DNA from: Mycolicibacterium moriokaense
GTDB taxonomy: Bacteria; Actinomycetota; Actinomycetes; Mycobacteriales; Mycobacteriaceae
Length of the DNA stretch: 64,000 nucleotides
Direction: 5' to 3'
Assembly: GCF_003347205.1 (NCBI RefSeq)
Contig: NZ_QQBJ01000016.1
Span: 1-64,000 of the forward strand
In this document: in pieces, positions 18,138 through 25,872 of the stretch
Layout: each line of letters begins with the position of its first letter
Numbering within the stretch: position 1 is the stretch's first letter
Notes under the pieces: generated by a model
Seen by the model: the letters and a program-made list of their open reading frames with translations, nothing else
What the model was told of the DNA's origin: nothing
The model's database searches: none
Program-made: the position numbers and the translations under genes

Positions 18138-18143
18138 ACTATA
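18138..18143 (-). promoter_or_regulatory. -10 element of a leaderless promoter for the hydrolase
   Basis: TATAGT on the minus strand ends 6 bases before the hydrolase ATG, the spacing seen in leaderless mycobacterial transcripts, and no ribosome site is present. Confidence 0.55.
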
Positions 18144-18150
18144 GGCCAGC

Positions 18151-18211
18151 CCGCGAAACGGAATTCCAGCACCAAAGTGCGAGAAAGGGCGTACCGGAAC
18201 TCCGTTTCGCG
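18151..18211. promoter_or_regulatory. 17-bp inverted repeat in a divergent promoter
   Basis: Left arm CCGCGAAACGGAATTCC (18151-18167) and right arm GGAACTCCGTTTCGCGG (18195-18211) are reverse complements with one mismatch, 27 bases apart, in the 135-base gap between the divergent hydrolase and CoA-ligase genes. No T-tract follows either arm. Two widely spaced, mirror-image sites suggest binding by a regulator that could loop or control both promoters. Confidence 0.65.
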
Positions 18212-18266
18212 GAATCTGGGCGACTGCGGCTACTGGCCGCAGCGACCGGACTACCGTGCGAGAACT

Positions 18267-20135
18267 ATGGGATATCGCGAGTTGTTCGATGCCAGCCTGA
18301 AAGACCCGAGGGCGTTCTGGGCCGACGCCGCGAAAGCCGTCACATGGACGCGCGAGCCGACGCAGATCCTCGACGAATCCAACCCGCCGTTCTACCGCTG
18401 GTACCCCGACGGCGAACTCAACACCTGCGCCAACGCGCTGGACCGCCACGTCGACGGCGGCCGCGCCGATCAGCCCGCGCTGATCTACGACTCGCCCGTC
18501 ACCGGCGCCAAGCGCACCTACACCTACGGCGAACTACTCAGCGAGACAGCACGATTCGCCGGCGGCCTGCGCGCCCTGGGGGTCGGCAAGGGTGACCGCG
18601 TGGTGATCTACATGCCGATGATCCCCGAGGCCGTGATCGCGATGCTGGCATGCGCCCGGCTGGGCGCCGTGCACTCGGTGGTGTTCGGTGGGTTCGCCGC
18701 CCACGAACTGGCCACCCGCATCGACGACGCCCGCCCCGCCGCCATCGTCACCGCCTCCTGCGGCATCGAGCCGACCCGCACCGTCGCCTACAAGCCGATG
18801 ATCGACGCGGCCCTCGACATGGCCGAGCACTCGCCGCCGGTCTGCGTCGTCGTGCAGCGCGACCGGCACCCGTGCGAACTGCAGGACGGCCGCGACGTCG
18901 ACTGGCACGAGCTGATGGCCACCGCCCCGCCGGTGGACCCGGTGCCCGTCGCGGCCACCGACCCGCTGTACGTGCTCTACACCTCGGGCACCACCGGCAA
19001 ACCGAAGGGCATCGTCCGCGACAACGGCGGCCACGCCGTCGCTCTGCTGTGGAGCATGCGCAACATCTACGACATCGCGCCCGGCGAGGTCTTCTGGGCG
19101 GCCTCCGACGTCGGCTGGGTGGTCGGGCACTCCTACATCGTCTATGGGCCGCTGATGCTCGGCGCCACCACCGTGCTCTACGAAGGCAAGCCGATCGGAA
19201 CACCCGACCCGGGCGCATTCTGGCGCGTCGCCTCCGAGCACGGCGTCAAGGCGCTGTTCACCGCTCCGACCGCGCTGCGGGCGATCCGCAAGGAAGACCC
19301 CGACGGCGAGCACATCGGCCGATACGACCTGTCCGGCATGCGCTATCTGTTCCAGGCCGGCGAGCGACTCGACCCCGACACCTACGCGTGGGCGTCGGAC
19401 AAGCTCGGCATCCCGGTCGTCGACCACTGGTGGCAGACCGAGACGGGCTGGGCGATCGCGGCCAACCCGATGGGCCTGGAGCCGGCGCCGATCAAGGCCG
19501 GCTCGCCGTCAATGCCGATGCCCGGCTACGACGTTCGCATTCTGCAGATGGACGGCTCGGAAGCCGCGCCGGGCGAGGAAGGGGCGATCTGCATCCAACT
19601 GCCGCTGCCGCCGGGCACGCTGCCGACGCTGTGGGGCGACGACGACCGCTACGAGGCGTCGTATCTGTGCGAGCACCCCGGCTACTACCTGACCGGCGAC
19701 GGCGGCTTCATCGACGAAGACGGCTACCTGTTCGTGATGGGCCGCATCGACGACGTCATCAACGTCGCCGGACACCGGCTGTCCACCGGGTCGATCGAGG
19801 CGGTGCTGGCCGCCCACCCCGCGGTGGCCGAGTGCGCGGTCATCGGCGTCGCCGACGACATCAAGGGCCAGGTGCCGCGCGGCTTCGTGGTACTCAAGGC
19901 GGGCGCCTCCGACGAGCACCTCCGCGAGGAGTTGGTCCAGGCCGTCCGGGACGAGATCGGCGCGGTGGCCTGCTTCAAGCTCGTCGACGTCGTCGGGGCG
20001 CTGCCCAAGACGCGCTCGGGCAAGATCCTGCGCAAGACGATGCGCGGCATCGCCCACGGCAAGGACGAGCCGATGCCCTCGACGATCGAGGACCCCGCCG
20101 TCATCGAGAAACTGAAGCCGATCCTGCAGAACTGA
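18267..20135 (+). CDS. prpE: Propionyl-CoA synthetase-type acyl-CoA ligase
   Basis: 622 residues. Adenylate-forming enzyme of the acetyl/propionyl-CoA synthetase branch: starts 'YRELFDASLKDPRAFW', P-loop-like 'YVLYTSGTTGKPKG', 'DHWWQTETGW', 'YYLTGDGGFIDEDGYLFVMGRIDD', and the C-terminal 'SGKILRKTMR' bearing the catalytic, acetylation-regulated Lys. It activates propionate (or acetate) to the CoA thioester through an acyl-AMP, in the cytoplasm. The ATG is chosen over a long upstream open frame, which runs antisense through the hydrolase. TACCGT nine bases upstream may be the -10 of a nearly leaderless transcript. Propionate versus another short acid cannot be proven. Confidence 0.85.
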   Translation: MGYRELFDASLKDPRAFWADAAKAVTWTREPTQILDESNPPFYRWYPDGELNTCANALDRHVDGGRADQPALIYDSPVTGAKRTYTYGELLSETARFAGGLRALGVGKGDRVVIYMPMIPEAVIAMLACARLGAVHSVVFGGFAAHELATRIDDARPAAIVTASCGIEPTRTVAYKPMIDAALDMAEHSPPVCVVVQRDRHPCELQDGRDVDWHELMATAPPVDPVPVAATDPLYVLYTSGTTGKPKGIVRDNGGHAVALLWSMRNIYDIAPGEVFWAASDVGWVVGHSYIVYGPLMLGATTVLYEGKPIGTPDPGAFWRVASEHGVKALFTAPTALRAIRKEDPDGEHIGRYDLSGMRYLFQAGERLDPDTYAWASDKLGIPVVDHWWQTETGWAIAANPMGLEPAPIKAGSPSMPMPGYDVRILQMDGSEAAPGEEGAICIQLPLPPGTLPTLWGDDDRYEASYLCEHPGYYLTGDGGFIDEDGYLFVMGRIDDVINVAGHRLSTGSIEAVLAAHPAVAECAVIGVADDIKGQVPRGFVVLKAGASDEHLREELVQAVRDEIGAVACFKLVDVVGALPKTRSGKILRKTMRGIAHGKDEPMPSTIEDPAVIEKLKPILQN

Positions 20136-20199
20136 GCCGAGCACCCCCGAGCGAACAAGGGGGCACAGCGAACGTCCAGGTATCGTCGAAGCAACACCG

Positions 20200-20223
20200 A
20201 TGACCGACGTAAGGGAGCAATGA
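20200..20223 (+). CDS. Possible 7-codon leader peptide
   Basis: ATG ACC GAC GTA AGG GAG CAA TGA (MTDVREQ). A -10-like TATCGT ends 13 bases before it, so the transcript would begin just a few bases upstream. Its TGA overlaps the ATG of the next small ORF (ATGA), and its codons AGG GAG also provide the ribosome site for that ORF. Purely sequence-based; unproven. Confidence 0.3.
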   Translation: MTDVREQ

Positions 20224-20306
20224 GTAGCGCCTCGCGCGCACCCCGAAGACCTGGCCCACCCCGGGGAGACCACGTTGAGGCGTCTCCGGAGGTGGGACCG
20301 TGCTGA
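20220..20306 (+). CDS. Possible 28-codon leader ORF overlapping the DUF21/CBS gene
   Basis: Begins at an ATG with GGGAG immediately upstream and encodes [20 protein letters not shown] plus eight more residues; basic and Pro-rich. The stop TGA lies 2 bases inside the next gene, whose GTG starts at 20300, so ribosomes finishing this ORF could restart there. The downstream gene also has its own GGAGGT. Could be a translational-coupling leader or chance. Confidence 0.35.
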   Translation: MSSASRAPRRPGPPRGDHVEASPEVGPC

Positions 20307-21646
20307 CGGCTTTGGCCAACATCGGCCTCGGCGTCCTGGTGGTCGTGCTGATCACGGCGTTCACGGCGTATTTCGTCGCCCAGGAGTTCGCCTACACGAC
20401 GGTCAGTCGCGCCGGCCTGACGGCACGCGCCGAAGGCGGTGACTCGGCGGCGGCCCGCGCGTTGGAGGTCACCCGTCGCACCTCGTTCATGCTGTCGGGC
20501 GCGCAACTGGGCATCACGGTCACCGGCCTGCTGGCCGGCTACCTCGCCGAACCGCTGATCGGCGCCGGGCTGGCCGATCTGCTCGGCCTGGCCAGCATCC
20601 CGACCGCGGTCGGCGTCGGGATCGGCGCGATCGTGTCTCTGGTCTTCTGCACCTTCGTGCAGATGCTGTTCGGCGAACTGTTCCCGAAGAACCTCGCGAT
20701 CGCGATTCCGGACACGGTGGCCCGGCGACTGGCGGTGTCGACGCGCTGGTATCTGCGGCTGTTCGGCTGGCTGATCTGGTTCATGGACCAGTCGTCGAAC
20801 CTGCTGCTGCGTGCCGTGCGCATCGAACCGGTGCACGACGTCGAGCAGGCCGCGACGGCGCGCGACCTCGAGCACATCGTCGCCGCCTCGTCCGCGTCGG
20901 GCGAACTGCCCGGCGAGCTGTCCACGCTGCTCGAGCGGGTGCTCGACTTCCCGACCAGCACCGCCGAGCACGCGATGATCCCGCGCACCCGGGTCGACAC
21001 CGTGCGCTTCGACGACTCGGTCGACGCCGTGCTGACCCGGATGGCCGCGGGCCACACCCGATACCCGGTCGTCGGCGAGACGACCGACGAGGTGCTCGGC
21101 GTCATCGACCTGCACGCCGCCCTCGCCGCCTCCCCGACCGAGACCGCCGGCGCGCGGTGCCGGCCCGCCGTGCAGGTGCCGACGTCGCTGCCACTCCCGA
21201 CGACGCTCGACCGGCTCACCGAGGCCGGCGACGAGATGGCGGTGGTGATCGACGAATACGGCGGGTTCGCCGGCATCGTCACCGTCGAAGACGTCGCCGA
21301 GGAACTCGTCGGCGAGATCGCCGACGAGCACGACGGCGCAGACGGCCGCGTTGTCCGGCACACCGACGGCTGGCTGCTGCCCGGCGACATCCACCTCGAC
21401 GAGGCTCAGCGGCTGCTCGACGAGCGGCTGCCCGACGGCGACTACGAGACCATCGCCGGGCTGCTGATTGCGCAGTTCGGCCGCCTGCCCGAGGCGGGCG
21501 ACAGCATCGACGTCGCGCTGCCGATCGACTCGGCGGTCTGGCCCGCGAGGCCGAAGGTGTTGGCCGCCACCGTCCGCTCCGTGCAGCGCCGGGTGCCCGC
21601 AGAGGTGTTCGTCGCGGTCCGCGAAAGCGGGGACGGCGATGAGTGA
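20300..21646 (+). CDS. Hemolysin-C/CorC-type membrane protein (DUF21 + CBS + CorC_HlyC)
   Basis: 448 residues. An N-terminal DUF21/CNNM membrane domain with 'QEFAYTTVSRAGLTARAE', 'SGAQLGITVTGLLAGYLAEP' and 'FGELFPKNLAIA' (residues ~1-200), a CBS pair including 'MIPRTRVDTVRFDDSVDAVL' and 'MAVVIDEYGGFAGIVTVEDVAEELVGEIADEHD' (~220-345), and a C-terminal CorC_HlyC domain (~355-435). The family takes part in divalent cation (Mg2+/Co2+) handling at the inner membrane. GTG start with GGAGGT six bases upstream. The next gene, a paralogue, overlaps its end by 8 bases. Confidence 0.9.
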   Translation: MLTALANIGLGVLVVVLITAFTAYFVAQEFAYTTVSRAGLTARAEGGDSAAARALEVTRRTSFMLSGAQLGITVTGLLAGYLAEPLIGAGLADLLGLASIPTAVGVGIGAIVSLVFCTFVQMLFGELFPKNLAIAIPDTVARRLAVSTRWYLRLFGWLIWFMDQSSNLLLRAVRIEPVHDVEQAATARDLEHIVAASSASGELPGELSTLLERVLDFPTSTAEHAMIPRTRVDTVRFDDSVDAVLTRMAAGHTRYPVVGETTDEVLGVIDLHAALAASPTETAGARCRPAVQVPTSLPLPTTLDRLTEAGDEMAVVIDEYGGFAGIVTVEDVAEELVGEIADEHDGADGRVVRHTDGWLLPGDIHLDEAQRLLDERLPDGDYETIAGLLIAQFGRLPEAGDSIDVALPIDSAVWPARPKVLAATVRSVQRRVPAEVFVAVRESGDGDE

Positions 21647-22649
21647 CCCGTGGATGGTGCTCGCCGTCACCGTCGGCCTGATTGCGGTCAGCGCGTTGTT
21701 CGTGGCCATCGAGTTCGCGCTGCTGACCGCGCGTCGGCACCGCTTGGAGGAGGCCGCGGCCAGGAGTCGTTCGGCCCGCGCCGCGCTGCGCAGCACCACC
21801 GAGTTGTCGCTGCTGCTGGCCGGCTCGCAGTTGGGCATCACCGCGTGCACGCTGGCCCTGGGCGCCACCACGAAGCCCGCCGTGCACCACTGGCTCACGC
21901 CGCTGCTGCACGCCACGGGCGCACCGATGTGGCTCGCCGACGTCGGCGGCTTCGTGCTGGCACTGGCGATCGTGACGTTCCTGCACCTCGTGATCGGCGA
22001 GATGGCGCCGAAGTCCTGGGCGATCGCGCACCCGGAGCGGGCGGCGATCATCCTGGCGATACCGATGCGCATGTTCATGGCGCTGACCCGCCCGGTGCTG
22101 ATCGCGCTCAACCACGCCGCCAACTGGTGTGTGCGCAGGGTCGGGGTGCAGCCGGTCGACGAACTCGGCGAGAGCCAGGACCCGGACGCCCTGCGACAGC
22201 TCGTCGAGCACTCGGCGGCCGCGGGTGCGCTCGACCCGCGGTACTACCGCAACCTCACCACGGCGCTGGAACTGGAGAAGGTCGCTGTCGGCGATATCGT
22301 CTCGCGCAGTGCGCAATTGAGCACCGTGGCCACCGACGCCACCCCCGCCGCGATCCAGGCGATGTCCCAGCTGACCGGCCACCAACGACTGCTCGTGCGC
22401 GACCAGGCGATCACCGGGGTGGTGCACGTCCGCGACAGCCTGCGCGCCGATCCGGCCCGCACAGCGGGCGAGCTGATGCGCCCGGTGCTGCGGTTGTCGC
22501 CGGACATCCCGGTGTACCGCGCGCTGCACCTGATGCGACAGAGCCGAAACCACCTGGCGATCGTCGTCGACGGGGATCGGTTCATCGGGCTGATCACCCT
22601 GACCGACGTCATGCAGCGGCTGCTGCGTGGCGCCGCGTCTGCGGCGTGA
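21639..22649 (+). CDS. Second DUF21/CBS membrane protein, lacking the CorC_HlyC domain
   Basis: 336 residues. DUF21 membrane domain with 'FVAIEFALLTARRHRLEEAA', 'AGSQLGITACTLALGATTKP' and 'IGEMAPKSWAIAHPERAA', then a CBS pair ending 'LAIVVDGDRFIGLITLTDVM'. The protein stops there, so it has no CorC_HlyC module. The ATG sits in ATGAGTGA, overlapping the stop of the upstream paralogue, so the two are co-translated and probably form a heteromeric cation-related unit, as in the Rv1841c/Rv1842c pair of M. tuberculosis (recalled). Confidence 0.88.
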   Translation: MSDPWMVLAVTVGLIAVSALFVAIEFALLTARRHRLEEAAARSRSARAALRSTTELSLLLAGSQLGITACTLALGATTKPAVHHWLTPLLHATGAPMWLADVGGFVLALAIVTFLHLVIGEMAPKSWAIAHPERAAIILAIPMRMFMALTRPVLIALNHAANWCVRRVGVQPVDELGESQDPDALRQLVEHSAAAGALDPRYYRNLTTALELEKVAVGDIVSRSAQLSTVATDATPAAIQAMSQLTGHQRLLVRDQAITGVVHVRDSLRADPARTAGELMRPVLRLSPDIPVYRALHLMRQSRNHLAIVVDGDRFIGLITLTDVMQRLLRGAASAA

Positions 22650-22652
22650 CGC

Positions 22653-23480
22653 TCAGCCGGCCGAGCCGTTGAGCCGACGCTTGAACACCTCGTCGAATTG
22701 GCGGTAGGTGCTGCGCAGCGCGTGTGCCGGCCACTGCCCCGGAATGAGTTCTGCGGGCAGCAGTGGATCGAGCTGCAGGTGCCGGACGGCGGCGATGGAC
22801 AACGCGAACTGGTAGGCGAAGTCGTCGGCCCCGACCGCCTCGATGTCCAGCTCGTCACGCATCGCGGCGGTCAGCCGGCGCGCACCGGCAGCCCAATCGC
22901 CCAACCGGAAAACCGTTTTCACGGTATCGGCGGGTATGTCGGTCTCGGCGCCGTGGAAGTGGACGCACTGCTGATCCAGTACGGCTCGCAGTGCCGGCAG
23001 CCGGTTTCTGTCGAGGTTGTCGGGCCGCAGCCACATGCCCTCGCGTAGTTCGCCGAGGTGTAGCGCGGTGGCGGCCTTGCGCAGCGCGAGCCGGTCGGCG
23101 GCCGGTCGGCGTTCCAGCGACACGATCGCCAACTCCCACGTCCCATCCCACGGCGGTAGGGCGGTGTCGTCGATCCGGGACGCATCCTCGACCTGCTGGC
23201 GACGATCGAGCAAGCGGCCCGCGAGGGCATAGGTTCCGTCGTCGGCGGTGAGCTCCCCAGCCGAGACCATGCGCCACAGGCACGTGCGGGCGGCGCCGTC
23301 GCTGATGCCGAACAGCGCGGCCACCGATACGAGCTCACCGACCTTGAGGTGCGGCTGGTCGGCGCCGAGCAACGCGGTGGCGAGCACTGATCGTGCGCTC
23401 AGCGGTCTGTCGCCGATCAGGTCGGCGATGCGGGCGCGGCGCTCATCGACTGCGGCTGGCACGCCCCCATCATCCCCCAT
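22653..23480 (-). CDS. PaaX-family transcriptional regulator
   Basis: 275 residues. N-terminal winged helix ('LVSVAALFGISDGAARTCLWRMVSAGEL...YALAGRLLDRR') followed by the PaaX central and C-terminal domains ('WDGTWELAIV', 'LREGMWLRPDNL', 'RSTYRQFDEVFKRRL'). PaaX proteins repress aromatic (phenylacetyl-CoA) catabolic genes and are released by CoA-thioester ligands. It diverges from the Rieske/hydratase pair over 49 bases, so that pair is its likely target. No clear ribosome site before the ATG; a downstream start is possible. It converges with the DUF21 gene three bases away. Confidence 0.88.
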   Translation of the reverse strand: MGDDGGVPAAVDERRARIADLIGDRPLSARSVLATALLGADQPHLKVGELVSVAALFGISDGAARTCLWRMVSAGELTADDGTYALAGRLLDRRQQVEDASRIDDTALPPWDGTWELAIVSLERRPAADRLALRKAATALHLGELREGMWLRPDNLDRNRLPALRAVLDQQCVHFHGAETDIPADTVKTVFRLGDWAAGARRLTAAMRDELDIEAVGADDFAYQFALSIAAVRHLQLDPLLPAELIPGQWPAHALRSTYRQFDEVFKRRLNGSAG

Positions 23481-23492
23481 CTCACGGATCTA

Positions 23493-23521
23493 TTGACGCA
23501 TGACATTATAACTGTGATACT
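23493..23521 (+). promoter_or_regulatory. Promoter of the Rieske/hydratase operon
   Basis: TTGACG (23493-23498), 17-base spacer, GATACT (23516-23521), then 8 bases to the ATG at 23530, with no ribosome site. This fits a SigA-type promoter and a leaderless transcript. The same 49-base gap holds the divergent PaaX-type gene start, so repressor binding would overlap this element. Confidence 0.55.
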
Positions 23522-23529
23522 CGATCGGT

Positions 23530-24708
23530 ATGAGCACTCCGACGACGACGTCGGTCGCAGGGGATGTGGAGGTCGTTCGCCGCATCCTCGCGCACATCGA
23601 CGCGGGCACCACCGACGAAGGAGCCCCCTGGCGAGAGCCGGTCGAAAACTATCTGGCCCCAGAGCGATTCGCCCGTGAACTCGACACCCTGCGCGGCTTC
23701 CCCAGCGTGTATCTGCCGTCGGCTGCGCTGCCGAACCCCGGCGACCACGTCGAGCGGGACAGCTTCGGCGTGCCGCTGTTCGCGGTGCGGGGCCATGACG
23801 GTCGCGCACGGGTGTTCCGAAACGCCTGCCGTCATCGTGGGCTGGCCCTCGTCGAAGGCCGCGGCTGTGCACACGCGCTGGTGTGCCGCTACCACGGCTG
23901 GACGTATCGGCTGGACGGCGCACTCTCCCACGTCCCGCACGACGAGGCGTTCCCCGGCCTCGACGTCGCGTCGCGGGGACTGGTCGAGGTCGACAGCCGC
24001 GAGGTGGACGGGCTGATCGTCATCGCCCCGGTGCACGCGATGCTGACCGATTCGCAGCGCCTGCGTGCCGATACCGCGATGAACGCGCTGACCGACGGCA
24101 CGCCGTGGCGCCACAAGCTCATGCCCGCCGAGCGACTCGTGCACGTCGACTCCACCCCGCGCCCGATGAACTGGAAGGTGCTGGTCGAACAGTTCCTCGA
24201 GGGATACCACATCCGCTCGACGCACAAGACGACGTTCTACCCGATCCAATACGACGACCTGAACGTGGTGGAGCCGTTCGGCCCGAACACCCGAATCACG
24301 TTCCCCTACCAGAACATCGAGCGCCTACGCGACAGGCCGGAGTCGGCGTGGAGCATCGACCGGCGGGTCACGTTCGTCTACCACCTGTTCCCGAACGTCA
24401 TGCTCGCGACGTTCCCCGACCAGGTGCTGATGGTGGTGATCGACCCCGTCGACGTCGACCACTCGACGGTGACGATCTACGCCATGACGACACCCGCCGC
24501 GGCGCAGGCTCTTTCGGCCGACGTCGGGGCCACCTCGGGCGCGCGCACGCTGCTGGCCGCCGGCGCGTTGGAGGACAACGAGATGTCCGAGGGTGTGCAA
24601 CGCGGCCTGCACGCCGGGGCCAACGACTTCGTCGAGTTCGGCACGCACGAAAGCGCCATCGGCCGCTTCCACGCCACCCTCGACGAGCGCTTGGAGAGCG
24701 CGCGGTGA
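23530..24708 (+). CDS. Rieske [2Fe-2S] ring-hydroxylating oxygenase, alpha subunit
   Basis: 392 residues. Rieske cluster ligands are Cys100-x-His102 in 'NACRHRG' and Cys119-x2-His122 in 'VCRYHGW'. The catalytic domain has 'NWKVLVEQFLEGYHIRSTHKTTF' with mononuclear-iron ligands His227 and His232. Such enzymes use electrons from a separate reductase to hydroxylate or demethylate aromatic or other substrates; no reductase or ferredoxin is adjacent, so electrons come from elsewhere. The stop overlaps the GTG of the hydratase gene, making a two-gene operon beside a PaaX regulator. Substrate unknown. Confidence 0.88.
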   Translation: MSTPTTTSVAGDVEVVRRILAHIDAGTTDEGAPWREPVENYLAPERFARELDTLRGFPSVYLPSAALPNPGDHVERDSFGVPLFAVRGHDGRARVFRNACRHRGLALVEGRGCAHALVCRYHGWTYRLDGALSHVPHDEAFPGLDVASRGLVEVDSREVDGLIVIAPVHAMLTDSQRLRADTAMNALTDGTPWRHKLMPAERLVHVDSTPRPMNWKVLVEQFLEGYHIRSTHKTTFYPIQYDDLNVVEPFGPNTRITFPYQNIERLRDRPESAWSIDRRVTFVYHLFPNVMLATFPDQVLMVVIDPVDVDHSTVTIYAMTTPAAAQALSADVGATSGARTLLAAGALEDNEMSEGVQRGLHAGANDFVEFGTHESAIGRFHATLDERLESAR

Positions 24709-25520
24709 ACGGATACCAGCATCTCCGCTACGAACAGCACGGGCCGGTCACCGTCATCACGATCAACCGCCCCGAACGCATGAATGCCATTGGGCCGCAG
24801 ACACATCGAGAGCTGGTCGACGCGTGGGACCGGTTCCGGGCCGACGACACCGCGCTCGTCGGTGTCCTGACCGGCGCCGGCGACGACGCATTCTGCGCGG
24901 GCGGCGACCTGAAGGCGGCATTCGCAGGCGAACTCGCGATCGACGACAGCCCCGCCGACGGCGTGCTCGGCCCGTCGCGGTGGACCGACGTCTACAAGCC
25001 GACCATCGCGGCCGTCAACGGCGTCGCCTACGCGGGCGGGCTGGAGTGGGCGTGCTGGACCGACCTCGCGATCGCCGACGAGCACGCCACCTTCGGGGTG
25101 ACGTGTCGGCGGTGGAACATCGGCCTGGCCGACGGCGGCACCCAGCGACTGACCCGGATTCTCGGCTACCGCCGCGCCATCGACCTGATCATCACCGGGC
25201 GCGTCATCGACGCCGCCGAAGCGCTCCGTATCGGGTTGGTCAACCAGGTCGTGCCCCGCGGGACGTGCAGGCAACGCGCGATCGAACTGGCCGAGACCAT
25301 TGCCGCGCTGCCCCAACCCGCGTTGCGCTCCGACCTGGAGGCGGCGCGCAGCGGACAGGGCAGGCCGCTCGACGACGGACTGCGCATCGAAGCCGAATGC
25401 TTCAGCCGGTCCATCTCCGCGCCGGAGACGTTCGACGGGTTACGCCGCTTCAACGAGCGCGATCACCCCGATCGACGACCGGGCGCCGAACCGCTCACGC
25501 CGGGCCTGCGCACGCGCTGA
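24705..25520 (+). CDS. Enoyl-CoA hydratase/isomerase (crotonase family)
   Basis: 271 residues. Crotonase hallmarks: 'VTVITINRPERMNAIGPQTH', oxyanion-hole segments 'DDAFCAGGDLKAAF' and 'VNGVAYAGGLEWACWTDLAIA', and 'RILGYRRAIDLIITGRVIDAAEALRIGLVNQVV'. In canonical hydratases two Glu residues act at the position here occupied by 'WNIGLADGG'; the second acid is an Asp, so hydratase activity is plausible but not certain. GTG start overlaps the Rieske gene stop (GTGA). Together with PaaX and the oxygenase it points to degradation of a CoA-linked ring or side chain. Confidence 0.85.
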   Translation: MNGYQHLRYEQHGPVTVITINRPERMNAIGPQTHRELVDAWDRFRADDTALVGVLTGAGDDAFCAGGDLKAAFAGELAIDDSPADGVLGPSRWTDVYKPTIAAVNGVAYAGGLEWACWTDLAIADEHATFGVTCRRWNIGLADGGTQRLTRILGYRRAIDLIITGRVIDAAEALRIGLVNQVVPRGTCRQRAIELAETIAALPQPALRSDLEAARSGQGRPLDDGLRIEAECFSRSISAPETFDGLRRFNERDHPDRRPGAEPLTPGLRTR

Positions 25521-25609
25521 GCAAGCCCAGGTGCGCTCGATAACAGCGCGGACACAACCTCGCCACAGCTCCGACTTTCCTTCCGTTCATCCACGCGACG
25601 AACTATTGT

Positions 25610-25636
25610 GAGTTCGGCATATGTTGGTACGAACTC
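25610..25636 (+). promoter_or_regulatory. Operator-like inverted repeat over the promoter of the Cys/His microprotein
   Basis: Perfect arms GAGTTCG (25610-25616) and CGAACTC (25630-25636) flank 13 bases containing TATGTT (25620-25625), a TANNNT -10 candidate. The arrangement, arms on both sides of the -10 and 20 bases apart centre to centre, is what a dimeric repressor would use. It lies about 50 bases before the microprotein ATG. Confidence 0.5.
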
Positions 25637-25683
25637 TGCTCCCACCTGGACAGGCGGTCAGAGCGACTAAGGAGTTGAACAGC

Positions 25684-25788
25684 ATGCGAGTGTCAGAAAC
25701 CAAGGCCGGCGGCTGCAATTGTCATTGCAACGCGTGCGACCAAGGTCATCACTGCGGCAACCCGCCGAACTGCCACGTGAGGCGCTGA
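25684..25788 (+). CDS. 34-residue Cys/His-rich metallothionein-like microprotein
   Basis: ATG with an excellent TAAGGAG nine bases upstream; the peptide runs MRVSETKAGG then CNCHCNACDQGHHCGNPPNC and HVRR. It has six Cys (11, 13, 15, 18, 24, 30) and four His (14, 22, 23, 31): ten potential metal ligands in 34 residues, in CxCxCxxC spacing typical of metal clusters. It is shorter than and not evidently homologous to the copper metallothionein MymT (about 53 residues). It has its own promoter-like region with an inverted repeat and no partner gene within 80 bases. Role in binding Zn, Cu or another thiophilic metal is inference. Confidence 0.72.
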   Translation: MRVSETKAGGCNCHCNACDQGHHCGNPPNCHVRR

Positions 25789-25872
25789 TCCAAGCGGGTT
25801 AGCCGAACCGGCGCGGGGGTACTTCTCTAACCTGCCGATCCGTCAATTCGCGGGTCGAAGGGAGGCGAAGTC

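Noticed and set aside
17340-18266. Long 5' extension of the propionyl-CoA synthetase frame
   Set aside because: It runs antisense through the alpha/beta hydrolase; synthetase homology begins at the ATG at 18267.
20136-20299. Magnesium or manganese riboswitch before the DUF21/CBS genes
   Set aside because: The leader is short and no conserved riboswitch core was recognisable; two small ORFs explain the sequence better.
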